NCBI GenBank assembly: GCA_965116965.1
Contig: OZ220743.1
Coordinates: forward strand, 1,736,001 to 1,800,000
Length of the DNA: 64,000 nucleotides
Direction: 5' to 3'
DNA from: Aldehydirespirator sp965116965
GTDB taxonomy: Bacteria; Actinomycetota; Acidimicrobiia; Acidimicrobiales; Aldehydirespiratoraceae
Shown here: positions 16,175-25,389 of the stretch, in pieces
Position numbering within the stretch: position 1 is the stretch's first letter
How the letters are laid out: every line of letters starts with the position of its first letter
Notes under the pieces: model-generated
What the model was told of the DNA's origin: nothing
What the model saw: the letters and a program-made list of their open reading frames with translations, nothing else
Database searches by the model: none
Program-made: the position numbers and the translations under genes

Positions 16175-18377
16175 ATGAGACGAGTGTCCGTTCTAGTCGC
16201 CATCTCTGTGACCTGCGCCTCGATCGCGGTGGCCCAGCCTGCCGCGGCATCCACCTCCCCGCCGGGGGGGGGGGGGCTTCGTAGCGGACGCCTCACATAG
16301 CCCGCAGCCACCTCAGCCCAACCACGGTTCTGGACCCTCCGCTTCCGCGTCGAGCCGGCCGCGGGAGCATCTCGACCCCGCTGACATCTCGCCTCTGCCC
16401 TCCGGGCTGATCGGAGCCGAGTCGCCTGCTATCTCGAGCCTCAGCGGCGCGACCCTCGCCGCACAGTCCCGTGGCAGCGATGAGATTGCGCCGGTGTTCG
16501 AGGGCCCTATGCGGCATACATGGTTTGTCAACCACTACGACGGCCGGTACCGCTACACGTGCAAGTCGGACGAGCCGGGCCGGAAGCTCACATGGGCGGT
16601 GTGGAGCTGGCATGACACGCCTGCGGGCTCTTATCGAGTTGAGGTGTTCATTCCTCCGCAGGAGGCTACGGCAATCGTGGAGTATGAGATCGGCCGGGAC
16701 TCCGCCGGGCTCATCACCGACCCGGTGAGGCTGAACCAGTCGCACCATCGGGGTTCATGGGCCACCGTCGCCAACGTCGACTTCCCTGGCGGTCGGCTGT
16801 GGCTGCAACTCGGCGACGACCCCAGCGAGGCAAGCGGCTCACGTGATTGGTGCGCCTGGGGCGGAGATCACAGCATCGGTGCCGCCAAAGCCAGAATCGT
16901 AGCAACCGGTACTGCAATAACTGGAACGGAAGCGCCGGGTGCACCTCGCAATGTGGACGCGGCAGCTCACGGCACGAGACAGCTCCGAGTTACATGGTCA
17001 TCGCCGTCGGACTCCGGCAGTTCGGCGATCAAGCACTACCGGGTGCGGTACTCGCGTCCCGCCATCGGCAATAGTCCTGCTTGGAGTGGCAGCGCCACCT
17101 CTACGGGCACTTCACATACCAGCGGCAACCTCAGATACGGCACTACCTATACCGTGACCGTGACCGCTGTCAACCGCGACGACAGAGCAAGTGGACCCGC
17201 CACCGACACCGCAACCACCAGATCCCGGGAGACCACCGCACCGATGCAGCCGCGCAATGTGAACGCGTCGGCGCACGGCACGAGGCAGATTCGTGTCACT
17301 TGGTTGCCGCCGTTGCGCTCAGGCAGTTCGGCGGTCAAGCACTACAGGGTGCAGTACTCCCGTGACGCACTTCTTTGCGGTGGCTCGACTTGGCGCAGCA
17401 GGCTCTACACCACCACCGGCACTTCACATACCAGCGGCAACCTCAGATACGGCACGACCTACACCGTGACTGTGACCGCTGTCAACCGCGACGACAGAGC
17501 AAGTCGACCCGCCACCACGGACTCGATGACAGAGGGAACCTCGACGAGCATCAAGTATACGGTAGAGCGAGACGGGGTGTGGCCCAGCCCACACCGGATT
17601 ACATCTAAACGGCAGTTCGAGACGATAGCGGTAGATGGCGTTAGAGATAGCGTTACTGTGCACGCCAACACGAAGGGCGGTATTGTTTCCAGTGGTAACG
17701 TCAATCTTGCGCAGAGTGGTTGCTCATGGGTAGGCTTCGATGCTGAGGTTGTAGACGAAGCACTAATTGAGGAGAACGCTGTCGTTACGGGTGAAGCCAA
17801 GGTGTCGGATTCTGCCAGGGTATCTGGGAACGCAACAGTGTCTGGAAATGCACGGGTCAGAGGTGAGGCGCGTGTCTCCGATAGAGCACTCGTGACAGGC
17901 CGTGCCATTGTTGAGGGGGAAGCGGAAGTCTCTGGAGATGCGCGAATCGTCGGAGACATGAGAATCGAGTCAGGGGTGTTTGATGGCAAGCAGGAGCACA
18001 AGCGGGCTGTACAAGCGATTAGGCGTGAGATCCGATCTCGCCTGACCGAAGAGCTCAAGAAGTGCGGTATAGGAGACGAAAATACCAGGATGTTGGTCAA
18101 TGATATTCTCAATCCGACATCTAGTAGTAGGGACACGCATCTAGTAATTCCGGCATGCAGATACTTCGATGCAATACGAAGTTTGACACCGACTCCATTC
18201 GAAGTAGCGTTCGGCTTTGCTTTCGGACTAGTCGGCGCGTCGCGGCTCCCTCTCTATGTACGCAGTCTTCTAGCAACACTTGAGAGTGTAGAGAGTATTA
18301 GACAGATAAAGACCGCTGGAGACACTATGACAAGAGTCATCAGCGAGCTTGAAAAAGCCTACTATGAACTCCCGTAG
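16175..18377 (+). CDS. Secreted fibronectin-III / beta-helix protein, out of frame at a 13 bp G tract (probable phase-variable gene)
   Basis: The ATG at 16175 opens a signal peptide (RRVSVLVAISVTCASIAVAQ, PAAASTSPP) followed by 13 G (16264-16276). With 13 G it stops soon after (LRSGRLT). With 12 G it joins FVADASHSPQPPQPNHG and the long frame ending at 18377, a protein of about 733 residues. In order it would have an N-terminal beta domain with HTWFVNHYDGRYRYTCK, two fibronectin type III domains (APGAPRNVDAAAHGTRQLRV and TAPMQPRNVNASAHGTRQIR), and a left-handed-helix-like series of short repeats (VTGEAKVSDSARVSGNATVS, GNARVRGEARVSDRALVTGR). The C-terminal region is unlike the rest, less GC-rich, and has no recognised domain. 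It is likely exported. A homopolymer miscount is the alternative explanation. Confidence 0.8.
16264..16276. repeat. Homopolymer tract, 13 G
   Basis: It lies at the signal-peptide/mature junction of the fibronectin-III protein, the same position as the 12 C tract in the SLH gene. Twelve G would restore the frame. Confidence 0.9.
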
Positions 18378-18473
18378 GCATTCACTCAAACATGCGGACA
18401 TGAGTTGAGAGACTTTGCATAGGTTGTGCAGAATCCGCGGCGGGGTACGTGCCGGCGGAAGAGCCGTCGATTG

Positions 18474-20504
18474 ATGAATAGGCCTGTGTGCTTGGCTGCG
18501 GTTCTTGTGGCGGCAGTGGGGTTGGTTGTTGCTTCTGTGTTGTTGGCGGTAGTACCTGCTTGGGGGCAGGTTGGGGGCCTTTCTGATGTTGCTGGGGACC
18601 GGTACTACTCGCAGGCGGTGTCTGACCTGGCTGCTTGGGGTGTGTTGGCGGGAACCGAATGCGCTGAGGGGTTCTGCCCCGGCGAGGCGATCGACCGGAA
18701 GACGATGGCGGTGTGGATCGTGCGGATCCTTGATGGCAAGGATCCGTCGCCGGTTCCTCGGTCGCGCTTCGGCGATGTGGATGCCGGTAGCCTCCATGGG
18801 CCGTTCATCGAGCGGATGGCGGAGCTCGGAGTCACCTTAGGATGCGGCGACGGAACGGACTTCTGCCCGGACGGCAGCGTGACCCGCGCCCAGATGGCGG
18901 CGTTCCTGTCAAGGGCTTACGACTTGGCCGACGGCCCTGACCCTGGCTTCGCGGACGTAGCAGCGGATGCTTGGTACGCCGCGGATGTGGCTCGTCTCGC
19001 TTGGTCGGGGATCACTTCGGGCTGCGGTGACGGCACCGTCTTCTGCCCGGACGAGCCCACAACCAGGGCTCAGGCCGCCACATTCCTGTGGCGCGCCGAG
19101 ACCCGCTTAGGCGAGGGAAGCGAGGGTCCCGGTGGCGACGACGGATCGACAGGAAACGCCCCCGCCGGGCAGTTCGACATCGAGAACGTCACGGTCGAGG
19201 TGTACCTGTGCGCCCGAGAAGGCACGTTCGACAGCACCGATCTCGCGAACGAGGTTGAGTCTCTCAACGGCAAAGTCGTCCCGTGGTTCGAGTCGCAGTT
19301 CGGCGACAGCGGAGCGTCGATTCGCTTCGCCGCGGGAGGCAACCTCCATGTCGCCGCCGCAGACTGGGAAACCCGGGCTCAGAGCCTGGAGTCCCTTCGG
19401 CTGGCCGAGGAGGACAAGAATAATCTTCCTTGCGGGACAGCGTCCTTGCCGGAGGGCTCCGCCCAGAGGACGGCGTTGATCGTCGCCGATCTCTCGGTGC
19501 GGGAAGCCAACACCCACGGCTTCGCCTGGCAGGGCGCCGGACCCGCCTGGGTGGCCCACCGGGAGAGATATCCGACAAGACCGCACGGCTTCGATCGGGA
19601 TCCTTACTGGATCGCGGCTGCTGCGCACGAGATCAGTCACTCCGTGTACGACCTCAAGCATCCGTGGATCGAGTGGAACTCGGAGGCGAGCGACTCCTGT
19701 GATGCCGCTCCGGCAGCGGCGAGGGGCGACGCGACCAAGGAACGTGAGCTCGAATCGCTGATGTCCTGGCCCCCGGCGCGGTGCGGCGGAATCTATGATC
19801 TGCGCCCCGGCAAGGGAGCGTTCTTCGCGTGCCGCGACCGCCGCGAACTGGGCTGGGTCGCGCCGAACGCATGCGACGGCCCGGTGGATCCCTCTCGGGT
19901 GCCGGGCGCTCCCACCCTGACAGGGTTGGTGCCGGGTGACGGTTCGCTGCGGTTGGAGTGGAGCGCTCCGTCCGGTCCGGAGGTGGTCACCGATTACGAC
20001 GTCAACTACCGGCTTGCCGGTACTGATGCGTGGACCGAATGGCGACCCGAGGATGTCAGCAAGCGGCTTTCGGCGACGATCACGGGACTCACCAACGGGG
20101 TCCGTTACGAGGTCGTGGTGTGGGCGCACAACGAACACGCCGGCAGTCTGTACTCGAACGCCATGTTCGGAACGCCTCAGGCATCCGGCACCGGCACGTT
20201 CCCGCAGCCCGAGCCGGACCCCGCCGTCACGGTGACGCTGAGCGTCGGTGCTGACGCCAGCGACCATTGCAGTGGCGCGCACTGCCGCTGGCTGCGCATC
20301 GACGCGCAAGCACTCGGCCCGGGCCCGTATGCAGTGGAGTGCTGGCACGAGGCGTTCGGCCGCTTTCCCCGGGCCGCATTCAAGGTCTCGACCGTCTCTG
20401 ACCTTCCCGCGGAGGACGTGTGCTTCTTCGGCTTCCCCGGGGTCAGGGTCTGGGCCGTCGTGGACGGCGTCGAGTCCAACGAGGTCACCTGGCCCCACGG
20501 GTGA
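18474..20504 (+). CDS. Secreted SLH-domain zinc metalloprotease with fibronectin-III domain
   Basis: This 676-residue exported protein has a signal peptide (CLAAVLVAAVGLVVASVLLA, VVPAWGQ) and three SLH repeats (about residues 28-210; GCGDGTDFCPDGSVTRAQMA, GCGDGTVFCPDEPTTRAQAA). A Gly/Asp linker follows, then a protease domain with HEISH (His near residue 385, HExxH). Next come a fibronectin-III domain (SRVPGAPTLTGLVPGDGSLR ... ITGLTNGVRYEVVVWAHNE) and a C-terminal beta domain with paired cysteines. SLH repeats should tether it to the cell wall while the protease acts outside. The third zinc ligand is not certain. A damaged partial copy lies at 12643-13345. The start at 18474 is the first one that gives a proper signal peptide. 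Confidence 0.85.
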   Translation: MNRPVCLAAVLVAAVGLVVASVLLAVVPAWGQVGGLSDVAGDRYYSQAVSDLAAWGVLAGTECAEGFCPGEAIDRKTMAVWIVRILDGKDPSPVPRSRFGDVDAGSLHGPFIERMAELGVTLGCGDGTDFCPDGSVTRAQMAAFLSRAYDLADGPDPGFADVAADAWYAADVARLAWSGITSGCGDGTVFCPDEPTTRAQAATFLWRAETRLGEGSEGPGGDDGSTGNAPAGQFDIENVTVEVYLCAREGTFDSTDLANEVESLNGKVVPWFESQFGDSGASIRFAAGGNLHVAAADWETRAQSLESLRLAEEDKNNLPCGTASLPEGSAQRTALIVADLSVREANTHGFAWQGAGPAWVAHRERYPTRPHGFDRDPYWIAAAAHEISHSVYDLKHPWIEWNSEASDSCDAAPAAARGDATKERELESLMSWPPARCGGIYDLRPGKGAFFACRDRRELGWVAPNACDGPVDPSRVPGAPTLTGLVPGDGSLRLEWSAPSGPEVVTDYDVNYRLAGTDAWTEWRPEDVSKRLSATITGLTNGVRYEVVVWAHNEHAGSLYSNAMFGTPQASGTGTFPQPEPDPAVTVTLSVGADASDHCSGAHCRWLRIDAQALGPGPYAVECWHEAFGRFPRAAFKVSTVSDLPAEDVCFFGFPGVRVWAVVDGVESNEVTWPHG

Positions 20505-20623
20505 ACAGGCGGTCGCATCGAGGATGATGAGCCGTCCTCTCGACGGCGAGTAGGTCGCCTGAGGGTACGCAACCGGCCGGATTGCCGATAGACGGGAGCA
20601 GGCAGCGACTGCGGGAGGATCCC

Positions 20624-21766
20624 ATGGGGCCGTTGACAGGAATCCGGGTGATCGAGATCGCCGGCATCGGGCCCGGCCCGTTCTGCGCCATGATGCTGGC
20701 CGACATGGGCGCCGACGTGGTTCGGGTCGATCGGGCCTCCGCAGTGCGGGGCGGCGACCCTGAGGACCCGCCACGCGACCTCCTCAACCGGGGCAGGCGC
20801 TCGGTGGGCGTAGATCTCAAGTCGCCCGAGGGCGTAGAGACCGTGCTGTCGCTCGCGGAGGGGGCCGACGCGATGCTGGAGGGATTCCGCCCCGGCGTGG
20901 CCGAGCGGCTCGGGATCGGCCCGGAGGACTGCCTGGCCCGCAACCCGCGCCTGGTCTACGGCCGGATGACCGGCTGGGGCCAGGAGGGCCCCTACGCCTC
21001 GGCGGCCGGCCACGACCTGAACTACATCGCGCTGGCCGGCGCACTGCACGGCATCGGCCGGCAGGGTGACGCCCCCGTTCCGCCCCTCAACCTCGTCGGT
21101 GACTTCGGCGGCGGTGGCATGTACCTCGCCTACGGGATGGTGTGCGCCATGCTCGAGGCGCGGACCTCGGGCCAGGGCCAGGTTGTGGACGCGGCCATGG
21201 TGGACGGGGCCGCCTCGCTGATGACCGCCTTCTTCGGTATGGCCGGCTCGGGCTTCTGGAGAGACGAGCGGGGCACCAACATGCTCGACACGGGCGCCCA
21301 CTTCTACAACGTGTACGAGACCGCCGACGGCAAGTACATCTCGCTGGGACCGATCGAGCCCCAGTTCTACGCGGAGCTGCGGGAGCGGCTCGGACTGCAC
21401 GGCCCGGAGTGGGACCCGCAGATGGATCGGTCCGCCTGGCCCGAACTCAAGGAGAAGCTGGCTGCCGTGATCGCACAGCGCACCCGCGACCAGTGGTGCG
21501 AGCTGCTGGAGGGCACCGACACCTGCTTCGCGCCGGTGCTGTCGCTGGCCGAGGCGCCCGAACATGCTCACAACGTCCAGCGGGGCACCTTCACCGAGGT
21601 AGCCGGAGTGGTCCAGCCCGTCCCGGCCCCGCGCTTCAGCCGCACTCCGGGGGCGATCCGTCGTCCACCGCCCCATGCCGGCCAGCACACCGACGAGATC
21701 CTGGCCGAGTCGGGCATCGACACCGACGAGATTGCTTCCTTGCGCGCCTGCGGTGCTGTGGCCTGA
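20624..21766 (+). CDS. CoA-transferase family III protein, alpha-methylacyl-CoA racemase-like
   Basis: This 380-residue enzyme of the CaiB/BaiF (family III) fold most resembles alpha-methylacyl-CoA racemase, which epimerises 2-methyl-branched acyl-CoAs during sterol or branched-lipid breakdown. It has GIRVIEIAGIGPGPFCAMML, LNRGRRSVGVDLKSPEG, the catalytic pair expected of racemases in GHDLNYIALAGALHGIG and GDFGGGGMYLAYG, and GQGQVVDAAMVDGAAS. True CoA-transferases use an Asp nucleophile in a different context. The ATG at 20624 follows GGGAGGATCCC. The stop overlaps the ATG of the next gene (TGATG), so the two are co-translated. Its leader is duplicated at 15851. Confidence 0.88.
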   Translation: MGPLTGIRVIEIAGIGPGPFCAMMLADMGADVVRVDRASAVRGGDPEDPPRDLLNRGRRSVGVDLKSPEGVETVLSLAEGADAMLEGFRPGVAERLGIGPEDCLARNPRLVYGRMTGWGQEGPYASAAGHDLNYIALAGALHGIGRQGDAPVPPLNLVGDFGGGGMYLAYGMVCAMLEARTSGQGQVVDAAMVDGAASLMTAFFGMAGSGFWRDERGTNMLDTGAHFYNVYETADGKYISLGPIEPQFYAELRERLGLHGPEWDPQMDRSAWPELKEKLAAVIAQRTRDQWCELLEGTDTCFAPVLSLAEAPEHAHNVQRGTFTEVAGVVQPVPAPRFSRTPGAIRRPPPHAGQHTDEILAESGIDTDEIASLRACGAVA

Positions 21767-22608
21767 TGGCGACCGCGGTCTTCTTCCACGCCCACCCCGA
21801 CGACGAGGCCCTGTCAACCGGCGGGACGATGCTGATGGCATCGCGCGCCGGCCATCGCGTGGTGCTGGTGTGCGCCACCGATGGATCACGCGGCGAGGCC
21901 TCCGGATTCGACGAGGGTCAAGAGCCGACGGGCGAGGAGTTGGCCGAGATCAGGGAGGCGGAACTGCTCGCGGCGGCCGAGCTGCTGGGCGTGCACCGGG
22001 TCGTGATGCTGGGCTACCGCGACTCGGGCATGGCCGGTGACCCCGCCAATGACGACCCCGGCTGTTTCTGGCAGGCAGACGACTCCGAGGCGGCTGAGCG
22101 GCTGGCCGCGGTCTTGAGGCACGAGGGAGCCGACCTGCTCACCTGCTACGACGACAACGGCACCTATGGACACCCCGACCACATAAAGGTTCACCGTGTG
22201 GCCGTGAAGGCGGCGGAGTTGGCCGGTGTGGACGTCGTGTACGAGGCGACACTCGACCGCGACCATTTCCGCTCGTCGATGGACCAGTTGATGAGCATGG
22301 CCGCCGAGGCGGGCTTGGAGTCCATCCCGGAGCAGGACCAGGCGGAATTCGAGGCTGAACTAGACGAGGGGACCTTCGGTGTGGAGGGCGCCCGGATCAC
22401 CCATCACATCGATGTGCGCCCGGCTCTGGCCGCCAAGCGAGCTGCGCTGCGGGCCCATGCCTCTCAGATCCCGCCGGACTCGTTCTTCGTGGCCCTACCC
22501 GACGAGGCCTTCGAGCTGGTCTTCGGCACCGAATGGTTCATCTGCCGCGACGCGGCCGCGGGCGGCGCAAGTTCGATCGACCTCTTCGCCGCGCTGGACG
22601 GGGACTAG
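21766..22608 (+). CDS. PIG-L family deacetylase
   Basis: This 280-residue zinc hydrolase has AHPDDEALSTGG near the N-terminus (the HPDDE zinc/catalytic motif) and GHPDHIKVH in the middle (third zinc ligand). This is the pattern of GlcNAc-PI deacetylases and of the actinobacterial MshB/Mca group, which act on GlcNAc-inositol or mycothiol conjugates. The length and the region VYEATLDRDHFR resemble Mca-like actinobacterial proteins. It is translationally coupled to the racemase gene. MshB, Mca or another PIG-L role cannot be separated from the sequence alone. Confidence 0.88.
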   Translation: MATAVFFHAHPDDEALSTGGTMLMASRAGHRVVLVCATDGSRGEASGFDEGQEPTGEELAEIREAELLAAAELLGVHRVVMLGYRDSGMAGDPANDDPGCFWQADDSEAAERLAAVLRHEGADLLTCYDDNGTYGHPDHIKVHRVAVKAAELAGVDVVYEATLDRDHFRSSMDQLMSMAAEAGLESIPEQDQAEFEAELDEGTFGVEGARITHHIDVRPALAAKRAALRAHASQIPPDSFFVALPDEAFELVFGTEWFICRDAAAGGASSIDLFAALDGD

Positions 22609-22640
22609 AACCCCTAGGTCCCGGCGGCGGGGTGAGTGCA

Positions 22641-23027
22641 ATGACATTGGCGACGGCGTCGATTGTCGGTGATGTTCATGATTGGTTCTCGTGGGTGGTG
22701 ATCTTCTCCAACGCACTGGCCGGATCGTGGGCCCTCGCCGCGCACCGCCGTCCGAGCCTGCGATCGCTCATGCTGTGGGCGACCACTGCGGCCGCCCAGA
22801 CCACCGTCTTCGTGCAGGCGGGACTCGGGACCTGGCTCATGGTGCGGGAGGGACGCGACGCTCCCGACCTGCATGCGCTGTACGGGTTCTCGGCGCTGGT
22901 CGCGGTAGGCATCGCATACAGCTACCGGCAGCATCTGCGCAGCCACTTGCACGTGCTCTACGGATGCACCGGACTGTTCCTCATGGGGCTGGGAATCCGG
23001 GCCGTGATCCTGGATTCGGTTGCCTGA
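22641..23027 (+). CDS. Small four-helix membrane protein
   Basis: This 128-residue protein has about four hydrophobic segments (WFSWVVIFSNALAGSWALAA, SLMLWATTAAAQTTVFVQAG, LYGFSALVAVGIAYSY, YGCTGLFLMGLGIRAVI) and conserved-looking polar residues (HRRPSLRSLMLW, QHLRSHLHVLYG). No family was recognised. A GTG at 22632 is an alternative start. It lies in the same direction between the PIG-L deacetylase and pckA. Confidence 0.7.
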   Translation: MTLATASIVGDVHDWFSWVVIFSNALAGSWALAAHRRPSLRSLMLWATTAAAQTTVFVQAGLGTWLMVREGRDAPDLHALYGFSALVAVGIAYSYRQHLRSHLHVLYGCTGLFLMGLGIRAVILDSVA

Positions 23028-23118
23028 AAGCAGCCGCGCCGGACCCCGCAGGGCCATGCGCGGCTCGTCATCGGTGTCGGGTTACTGTCCGCCGAGGCGA
23101 CAAGGGAGTCGTTCGACC

Positions 23119-24810
23119 ATGACTATGACGATGACGCGGGCGGTCACAGCTTCGGTCGCCCATGTGGCCCCTGAACTCTTCTCGTCTCTCGGTCTGGCGA
23201 CCGTGGACATTCATTACGGCTTGACCCAGGACGAGTTGTTCGCGGCCGCGATCGCCGGCGACCTGGGCCGGGTGCGTCCCGGGGGCCCCGACGACGAGCA
23301 CAAGGCCTACGCCACCTCGCTCGGTAGTGACGGCCCGCTGGTCTTCTACTCCGATCCATCCTGCACCGGGCGCCCGGTCCGCGACACGTTCTGCGTGGAC
23401 CGGCCCTCCGTCAGCGACGACGTGTGGTGGAAGGACGGTTTCGCGCCCTTCGACGCCGGCAAGTTCGATCCGCTGGTGGAGAGGGTCGTGGACCACCTCA
23501 ACGGACGCCGCGCCCGGCTTTACGTGACCGACGTGTACTGCGGCGCGGACCCGGATTTTGCTGAGCCGTGCCGGTTCGTCGGCGAATATGCCACTCACGC
23601 CTACTTCTGCAACATCATGCTGCCCGCCCATCTGGAGGGAGCGCCCGACCACCGCGAACACGGGTGGACGCTGCTCAACGTGCCGTCGTTCCGTTGCAGC
23701 CCCAGCCGGGACGGCACCCGTTCGCAGCGGGCTGTGATCATCGACATGGACCGCCGCCTGGCCCTGGTCCTCGGCCGGGCCGACTATTGCGGGGTCAACA
23801 AGAAGACGATGTTCACGATCATGAACTTCGTGCAGCCCGGCAAGGGCCAACTCTCGATGCACTGCTCGGCCAATGTGGGCGCCGACGGGGACAGCGCCAT
23901 CCTGTTCGGCCTGTCCGGTACGGGCAAGACCACCCTCTCGGCCGATCCTGATCGCGATCTCATCGGCGACGACGAGCACATCTGGACCGATGCGGGGATC
24001 GCCAACTTTGAGGCGGGCTGCTACGCCAAACTGATCGACCTCGACAAGGAGGCCGAGCCGGTCATCGCCGCCGCGCTGTCGATGAAGGGCACGCTGATCG
24101 AGAACGTCCCCGCCCTCGACGGTCGGAGCATCGCCGACACCCATCCCCAGGACTTGGATCTGCGGGACCGGTCCATTACCGAGAACACCCGTTTCGCCTA
24201 TCCGATCGAGTGCAACCCGCATGTGGCCCCCGGCCACCGCGGCCCCCACCCGACCACCATCGTGCTGCTGACGGCGGACGCCTTCGGGGTGCTGCCGCCG
24301 GTCGCGATCCTGGACCCCGACGAGGTCATGTACCACTTTGTGATGGGCTTCACGGCCAAGCTGGCCGGCACCGAGGTTGACGTGACCGAGCCGGCAGCCA
24401 CCTTCTCACCCTGCTTCGGCGCGCCGTTCATGGCCCGCAAGCCCGACGTGTACGCCCGGCTGCTCAAGCAGCGCATGCACGATCACCGGGCCCGCTGTGT
24501 GCTGTTGAACACGGGCTGGTCGGGCGGCGCCTTTGGTGCCGGCCGGCGGATGTCGCTGCCGGTAACCCGGCGCCTTCTCGATGCGGCGCTCTCGGGTGAG
24601 TTCGACGACGTCGACACCCGCACGCATCCCGTGTTGGGCCTGCGCATGCCGGTGACCTGCGCCGGGGTGGACGACCGGATCCTCGATCCCGGCAGCACCT
24701 GGGAGATCTCCGACACTTACGACGCCGCGGCTCTCCGTCTCCGGGACATGTTCCGGGCCCAGTACACCAACCAGGGATACGCCGAGATGGGGATCGCCGC
24801 CGCGATGTGA
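23119..24810 (+). CDS. pckA: Phosphoenolpyruvate carboxykinase (ATP)
   Basis: This 563-residue enzyme converts oxaloacetate and ATP to PEP, CO2 and ADP, the first committed step of gluconeogenesis. The kinase P-loop GLSGTGKTTLSADP, the metal-binding block DDEHIWTDAGIANFEAGCYAK, and the substrate loops RSQRAVIIDMDRR and NTGWSGGAFGAGRRM are all present. The length fits the ATP-dependent (bacterial/plant) type rather than the GTP type common in many actinobacteria. The ATG at 23119 opens MTMTMTRAV. It is single-cistron, followed by a dispersed repeat. Confidence 0.95.
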   Translation: MTMTMTRAVTASVAHVAPELFSSLGLATVDIHYGLTQDELFAAAIAGDLGRVRPGGPDDEHKAYATSLGSDGPLVFYSDPSCTGRPVRDTFCVDRPSVSDDVWWKDGFAPFDAGKFDPLVERVVDHLNGRRARLYVTDVYCGADPDFAEPCRFVGEYATHAYFCNIMLPAHLEGAPDHREHGWTLLNVPSFRCSPSRDGTRSQRAVIIDMDRRLALVLGRADYCGVNKKTMFTIMNFVQPGKGQLSMHCSANVGADGDSAILFGLSGTGKTTLSADPDRDLIGDDEHIWTDAGIANFEAGCYAKLIDLDKEAEPVIAAALSMKGTLIENVPALDGRSIADTHPQDLDLRDRSITENTRFAYPIECNPHVAPGHRGPHPTTIVLLTADAFGVLPPVAILDPDEVMYHFVMGFTAKLAGTEVDVTEPAATFSPCFGAPFMARKPDVYARLLKQRMHDHRARCVLLNTGWSGGAFGAGRRMSLPVTRRLLDAALSGEFDDVDTRTHPVLGLRMPVTCAGVDDRILDPGSTWEISDTYDAAALRLRDMFRAQYTNQGYAEMGIAAAM

Positions 24811-24816
24811 TTCCAG

Positions 24817-24853
24817 GGCCCGAGCGGCCCGTGAACGCAGTGAACAGGAGCGG
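24817..24853 (+). repeat. Dispersed intergenic repeat, family 1
   Basis: A copy of the core gcccgagcggcccgtgaacg with cagtgaacaggagcgg, seven bases after the pckA stop codon and just before the convergent cold-shock-like gene. Confidence 0.75.
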
Positions 24854-24865
24854 CAGACCGCGGCT

Positions 24866-25087
24866 TCAGAACTCGGGCGTACCCATGTCGACCTCCGAGC
24901 CGAGCCGCAACCGGGTGGCCCGGCCGTTCTCGTCGAGGTCGAACTGCACTCGCTGACCCTGGCGCAGCATCCGGAACAGGGACCCCTCCAGGGCGCCGGC
25001 CGCGAGATCGACGTCGGCCAGGTCGGCCTCGTTCACGAGCACGCCGTCGCCGGTGACCGGGTCGTAGCTCTTGATGACGCCCTGCAC
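24866..25087 (-). CDS. Cold-shock-domain-like protein
   Basis: This 73-residue protein reads QGVIKSYDPVTGDGVLVNEA at the start and QRVQFDLDENGRATRLRL near the end, a small OB-fold pattern like cold-shock proteins (strand, turn, aromatic strand). The usual RNP aromatic motif is weakly conserved. The start chosen is the GTG at 25087 because upstream codons run into repeat DNA; a longer N-terminus is not supported. It may be a nucleic-acid-binding regulator. Confidence 0.65.
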   Translation of the reverse strand: MQGVIKSYDPVTGDGVLVNEADLADVDLAAGALEGSLFRMLRQGQRVQFDLDENGRATRLRLGSEVDMGTPEF

Positions 25088-25101
25088 GGAGCCGCAGCCT
25101 A

Positions 25102-25188
25102 GAGGCCGAGCGGATAGATCGTGAGCTGTCAGCGGCAGCATCCGGGCGTGACGCCTGGTCTGGAGGCCGAGCGGATAGATCGTGAGCT
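25102..25188. repeat. 61 bp spaced direct repeat (26 bp unit, two copies)
   Basis: gaggccgagcggatagatcg plus tgagct occurs at 25102-25127 and 25163-25188. The start-to-start distance is 61 bp, the same period as the tandem repeat at 2208, though the sequence differs. The motif gaggccgag..gata also appears at the end of rsmD (30012) and near 53750. Confidence 0.7.
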
Positions 25189-25209
25189 CTCGCCGGGATC
25201 CCGCGCGAG

Positions 25210-25262
25210 CCGGCGAGGCCGTGGCCCGAGCGGCCCGTGAGCGAAGCGAACAGGAGCGGGAA
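25210..25262 (+). repeat. Dispersed intergenic repeat, family 1
   Basis: A full copy (cggcgaggccgtggcccgag, cggcccgtgagcgaagcgaa, caggagcggg). The similarity to the 5.5 kb copy continues for about 40 bp (gcgacgcgacaggcttgcac). Confidence 0.8.
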
Positions 25263-25376
25263 TGGCATCGCTGCGACGCGACAGGCTTGCACCTGCTCGC
25301 GTTCGCTCTTGGCGCCGGGTCGGCCGAGCGGGGTCGGCGGCGCCGGTCCCGGCTCACCTGCGCCACCCCTGGTCGG

Positions 25377-25389
25377 TATCATCGGCGCC
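25377..25389 (+). promoter_or_regulatory. -10 box for a leaderless fakA transcript
   Basis: TATCAT (25377-25382) followed by seven bases and the ATG at 25390; no ribosome-binding site. Confidence 0.45.

Noticed and set aside
23068..24336. 422-codon frame antisense to pckA
   Set aside because: Composition is a mirror of the sense codons and no family features are visible.
25202..25262. Reading the dispersed repeat as coding (VARAARERSEQER-like peptides)
   Set aside because: The frame and flanks differ from copy to copy and most copies have no start or conserved continuation, so it is treated as a DNA repeat.
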